Below, piece after piece: positions 32,043 through 35,131 of a stretch of 35,131 nucleotides of DNA. The translations under genes were made by a program, and so were the position numbers. Source of the stretch: Clostridiales bacterium (GTDB lineage Bacteria; Bacillota; Clostridia; Oscillospirales; Oscillospiraceae); assembly GCA_019420945.1 (NCBI GenBank), contig JAHZGF010000018.1, forward strand, positions 1 to 35,131, read 5' to 3'. The notes under the pieces were generated by a model. It did no database searches. It was given only the letters and a program-made list of their open reading frames with translations, and had not been told where the DNA came from. Each line of letters begins with the position of its first letter. The first letter of the stretch is position 1.

Positions 32043-33428
32043 ATGAATATAACGATTGACCATGTCTCCTTTGGCTATGGAGAGGTCCAGGAGACGCTGT
32101 CTGACCTCAGTGCCGCCGTGGCGCCGGGAGAGTGCGTCCTGTTGTGCGGCTCTTCTGGCTGCGGCAAGACCACGGTGACCAAGCTGATCAACGGCCTGAT
32201 CCCCGCCTTTACGCCGGGGTGCCGTCTGGAGGGGCGGGTGGTGGTCGATGGCCTCGACCCCGCCCGAACGTCCATGTATGAGCTGGCCCGGAAGGTAGGC
32301 TCCGTTTTTCAGAACCCCAAGTCCCAGTTTTTCAATCTGGATACGGACAGCGAACTGGCATTCGGCCTGGAAAACGAAGGGCGTCCTCCAGAGGAGATCC
32401 GCCTCCGGGTGGCGGAAACCGTGAAAGCCTTGCAGCTTCAGGGACTCACGGGGCGCAGTATCTTCTCCCTCTCCGGAGGGCAGAAGCAGTTGCTGGCCTT
32501 TGGCTCCGTCTATGCCATGGGGCCGGAGATCTTTGTGCTGGATGAACCCACGGCCAACCTGGACCAGGCGGCCATCGCCCGGCTTCACGATCAGATTGCC
32601 GCCCTGAAGCGGGAGGGCCGCACGGTGATCATTGCGGAGCACCGGCTGTACTTCCTCACCGATCTCATCGACCGCGCCCTCTATCTGCGGGGCGGGGTGC
32701 TGGAACGCGCCTTCTCCCGGGAGGAGTTTTGCGCCATGCCAGAGGGAGAGCGGGAGGCACTGGGACTTCGCACTTTGCGGCCGGTGAGCTGTACCCTCCC
32801 TGCGGCGGAGCCTGGGGGCAGTCCCCAGGGCCTTTCGGTGGAGGGACTGACCTGCGGTTTTCGCAAGGAACCGCCGGTGTTTCAGGATCTGTCCTTCTCC
32901 GCCCGCCCCGGTGAGGTGGTGGCCATCACCGGCCCCAATGGCGTGGGAAAAACCACCCTCTCCCGCTGCCTGTGCGGGCTGCTGCGTGAACGGGCGGGGG
33001 TGGTCCGATGGAATGGAAAATTGCTGAACCAAAAGCAGCGGCAGCAGGCGTCGTTCTGCGTTATGCAGGACGTGAACCACCAGCTCTTCTCCGACAGCGT
33101 GTGGGGTGAGTGCCGGCTTTCCGCCCCGGACGCGCCGGAGGAGACCATCCGGCAGGTGCTGGACAGCTTACACCTGCTTCCGTTCCGGGAGCGGCACCCT
33201 ATGGCACTGTCCGGCGGACAGAAGCAGCGCCTGGCGGTGGCCACTGCTTTGCTGTCGGAGAAACCGGTGCTGCTGTTTGACGAGCCCACCAGCGGCCTGG
33301 ACTACGCCCGGATGGTGGAGGTGTCCGGCGTGCTCCGAGATCTGGCCCGCCGGGGGCGGATCGTGCTGGTGGTCACCCACGATCAGGAATTTTTGCAGCG
33401 CTCCTGCCACCGGGTGCTGCGGCTTTGA
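32043..33428 (+). CDS. ECF transporter ATPase, two ATPase domains in one chain
   Basis: A 461-residue protein with two complete ABC domains. First: Walker A 'GSSGCGKTT' (36-44), signature 'LSGGQKQL', Walker B 'IFVLDEPTANLD'. Second: Walker A 'GPNGVGKTT' (297-305), signature 'LSGGQKQR', Walker B 'VLLFDEPTSGLD'. It replaces separate EcfA and EcfA' proteins. ATG 32043 is chosen; GTG 32034 is possible but sits close to the ribosome binding site. With the S and T genes it makes a dedicated (group I-like) ECF transporter. Confidence 0.92.
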   Translation: MNITIDHVSFGYGEVQETLSDLSAAVAPGECVLLCGSSGCGKTTVTKLINGLIPAFTPGCRLEGRVVVDGLDPARTSMYELARKVGSVFQNPKSQFFNLDTDSELAFGLENEGRPPEEIRLRVAETVKALQLQGLTGRSIFSLSGGQKQLLAFGSVYAMGPEIFVLDEPTANLDQAAIARLHDQIAALKREGRTVIIAEHRLYFLTDLIDRALYLRGGVLERAFSREEFCAMPEGEREALGLRTLRPVSCTLPAAEPGGSPQGLSVEGLTCGFRKEPPVFQDLSFSARPGEVVAITGPNGVGKTTLSRCLCGLLRERAGVVRWNGKLLNQKQRQQASFCVMQDVNHQLFSDSVWGECRLSAPDAPEETIRQVLDSLHLLPFRERHPMALSGGQKQRLAVATALLSEKPVLLFDEPTSGLDYARMVEVSGVLRDLARRGRIVLVVTHDQEFLQRSCHRVLRL

Positions 33429-33442
33429 GAGGAGGTGTGCCC

Positions 33443-34408
33443 ATGCCGGAGGGAATGCTGGAAAACCCGGGAATTCCGGTCCCTGTGGCAGAGAGCGGCG
33501 GCTGCCGGGTCTTTCAGTTCCACAGTGACACGGGGGAGGGGATCATGACCCAGTACGACCTGTTCCCCGGGGTCTATCTGATGTATAACGACTTCCACAT
33601 GGAGGGCTATGACTCCAGGTTTCACACAGACCAGGACCTATTGTGCATCGACTACTGCCGCCAGGGGCGGATGGAGTACCCGGCGGGCCCGGACGCCTAC
33701 TCCTATGTGGAGGCGGGGGATCTGAAGCTGGACCGCCGGCTGGAGCACCAGGGACACTTCACCTTCCCCCTGGCCCACTACCACGGCGTGACCATTGGGC
33801 TGGAGCTGCCCGCAGCGGCCGCGGCGCTCGGGGAATGGGTGCGGGAGTTTCCGGTGGATTTGTACCGGCTGCAACAGAAGTTCTGCTCTGGACGGCACCC
33901 AAAAGTGATTCACGGGGCGCCCAGCGTGGACCACATCTTCCAGGAGCTCTACGCCGTGCCGGAGCAGATCAAGCTGCCCTATTTCCGCATCAAGGTGCTG
34001 GAGCTTCTGTTGTATCTGGACGCCCTGGAACTGGACGAGCGGACGGAGAAGCCCTACTTCTACCGCTCCCAGGTGGAGACCGTCAGGGCCATCCACCGCC
34101 TGCTGACCGGGGATCTGGAGCGGCACTACACCATCGCCCAGCTGTCCCGGCAGTTTTCCATCCCCGCCACCGCGTTAAAGGCGTGCTTCAAATCCGTGTA
34201 CGGCCAGCCTGTAGGCGCCTATATGCGTCTCTTCCGCATGGACCGGGCCGCCCTGCTGCTCCGGCAGGAGCCCCAGGCCAGTGTTGCGGAGATCGCGGGC
34301 CGGGTGGGATACGACAGCGCCAGCAAGTTTTCCGCCGCCTTTAAGGAAGCCAAGGGTAAATCCCCTCTGGAATTCCGCCGGGAAAGCAGGAAAAATTCTT
34401 CCGGCTAA
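33443..34408 (+). CDS. AraC-family regulator of module B
   Basis: A 321-residue regulator starting at ATG 33443, after GAGAGGAGG. The N-terminal sensing domain (about 1-220) and the two helix-turn-helix units ('IAQLSRQFSIPATALKACFK' and 'VAEIAGRVGYDSASKFSAAF') align with the regulator at 20083: shared 'QQKFCSG' / 'AQKFCAG', 'FRIKVLE' / 'LRLKVLE' and 'SVYGQP' / 'AVYGKP'. The two are paralogues that probably sense different ligands. It follows the ECF ATPase by 14 bp and is transcribed with it, ahead of a second exporter-fold ABC gene. Confidence 0.88.
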   Translation: MPEGMLENPGIPVPVAESGGCRVFQFHSDTGEGIMTQYDLFPGVYLMYNDFHMEGYDSRFHTDQDLLCIDYCRQGRMEYPAGPDAYSYVEAGDLKLDRRLEHQGHFTFPLAHYHGVTIGLELPAAAAALGEWVREFPVDLYRLQQKFCSGRHPKVIHGAPSVDHIFQELYAVPEQIKLPYFRIKVLELLLYLDALELDERTEKPYFYRSQVETVRAIHRLLTGDLERHYTIAQLSRQFSIPATALKACFKSVYGQPVGAYMRLFRMDRAALLLRQEPQASVAEIAGRVGYDSASKFSAAFKEAKGKSPLEFRRESRKNSSG

Positions 34409-34461
34409 ACGGCGCAAGCCTGGCCTGGCGGAGCGGAAAAAATCAAGAAAATCCCCTATCA

Positions 34462-34501
34462 TCGTTGTGGTAAGCATAAGCAAACCACAACGATTTTTTT
34501 A
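34462..34501 (+). terminator. Terminator between araC and the next ABC gene
   Basis: ATCGTTGTGG and CCACAACGAT form a perfect 10-bp stem around a 14-base loop, followed by TTTTTT. The following ABC gene lies within 20 bases of it, so it must depend on read-through or on regulation at this hairpin. Confidence 0.8.
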
Positions 34502-34518
34502 GAAAAGGGGTCTTGTGC

Positions 34519-35131
34519 ATGAAAGAGAGAACCTGGCTGGGCATTTTGCTCTCCTTTGCCGCGCCCTGCCGAGGAAAGATGGCCGCATCGGTCCTCTTTG
34601 CCATTTGCAGTGTGGCGGGGGGATTTGTGCCCTATCTGGGCGTGTATCAAATCATTCGCCTGTTCCTGGAGCGGCGGGCCGATTGGGAGGGTATTCTGTT
34701 CTGGTGCGGCGTGTGTCTGGCAGGCTATGCCGTGAAGGTGGCGGGGTACGCCCTGTCCACCACTTTGGCCCATGTATCTGCCTATACCATCTTAGAGGGC
34801 CTGCGGCTTCGGGCGGCAGACCAGCTTATGGGCGCGCCTCTGGGCGAGGTGGAGAGCCGTCCCATCGGCGCCATGAAAAGTACCATTGTGGACCGGATTG
34901 AGGATGTGGAGCCCCCTTTAGCCCACATGATCCCGGAACTCAGTTCCAATCTCCTGCTGCCTCTGGTGGTGGTCATCGCCATGTTTTCCATCGACTGGCG
35001 CATGGGCCTGGCTTTGCTGGTGACCATCCCGGTGGCCCTGATCCCCATGGCCTTCGGGATGCGCTCCTATAACAAGAACTACGCCGCCTACATGGCGGCC
35101 AACGCCCATGTGAACAGCGTCATCGTGGAGT
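34519..35131 (+). CDS. Exporter-fold ABC transporter subunit, YbtP-like (partial, cut by window end)
   Basis: An open reading frame from ATG 34519 (AAAAGGGG upstream) runs to the last base without a stop: 204 codons of the membrane domain. 'DRIEDVEPPLAHMIPELSSN' and 'DWRMGLALLVTIPVAL' match the same region of the subunit at 26152 ('DRVESMEPILAHLVPEMTSN', 'DWRMALASLVTLPIGF'). The ATPase half and a partner gene are expected beyond the window. It gives module B the same design as module A: AraC regulator, importer, exporter-fold pair. Confidence 0.88.
   Translation, partial: MKERTWLGILLSFAAPCRGKMAASVLFAICSVAGGFVPYLGVYQIIRLFLERRADWEGILFWCGVCLAGYAVKVAGYALSTTLAHVSAYTILEGLRLRAADQLMGAPLGEVESRPIGAMKSTIVDRIEDVEPPLAHMIPELSSNLLLPLVVVIAMFSIDWRMGLALLVTIPVALIPMAFGMRSYNKNYAAYMAANAHVNSVIVE

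Noticed and set aside
31866..33080. 404-codon minus-strand frame opposite the ECF ATPase
   Set aside because: Antisense to a gene with two full sets of ABC motifs; low-complexity translation.

Overview
The window looks like part of an integrative and conjugative element (ICE) from a moderately GC-rich gut-type Clostridia, probably Oscillospirales. The basis is the gene content (PrgI, VirB4, a VirD4-like coupling protein, SpaA/T-Q-ester surface protein with sortase B, S1-domain protein, DUF3268-type zinc finger, small sigma factor) and strong Gram-positive ribosome binding sites. No relaxase, integrase, att site, rRNA, tRNA or CRISPR array is visible, so both element ends lie outside and the host assignment is inference.

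Layout. 1-790: type II toxin-antitoxin operon (Phd/YefM antitoxin, RelE/ParE toxin) with a consensus promoter and a terminator. 812-10296: conjugation and surface genes (PrgI, VirB4, a 1904-residue wall-anchored surface protein, sortase B). 10297-10439: an iteron-like array of ACGCATT units about 18 bp apart, followed by three element genes of uncertain role (10440-12951). Two of these have winged-helix-like N-termini and one carries a RusA-like acidic motif. 12955-13508: a reverse-strand Phd/Doc pair with a shortened Doc. 13536-16455: VirD4-like coupling protein (probable AUU start) and an S1-domain protein. 16434-18112: a reverse-strand AlbA_2/RecG-like ATP-binding gene, flanked by two versions of the S1 gene's last codons. 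18213-18470: candidate structured RNA with its own promoter and long terminator hairpin. 18493-19953: zinc-finger protein, sigma factor and signal peptidase I.

20008-35131 is transport cargo, best read as metal or metallophore acquisition. Module A: AraC regulator, complete Opp/Nik-type importer (two permeases, two ATPases, lipoprotein), and a heterodimeric exporter-fold ABC pair like YbtPQ/IrtAB. Module B: DtxR-family metalloregulator, Rrf2-type regulator, ECF transporter (S, T, fused double ATPase), a second related AraC regulator, and the first gene of a second YbtP-like ABC, cut by the window end. From memory, module B resembles the non-biosynthetic part of the equibactin locus on ICESe2 of Streptococcus equi. 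No metallophore synthesis genes are seen, so use of foreign metallophores is the simplest reading.

The most notable new signal is a palindrome, (A/G)TTAG-N6-CTAAC, found with identical spacing in front of the first araC gene, the Opp operon and the ECF operon. It suggests that both modules form one regulon, perhaps under the DtxR-family protein encoded between them.
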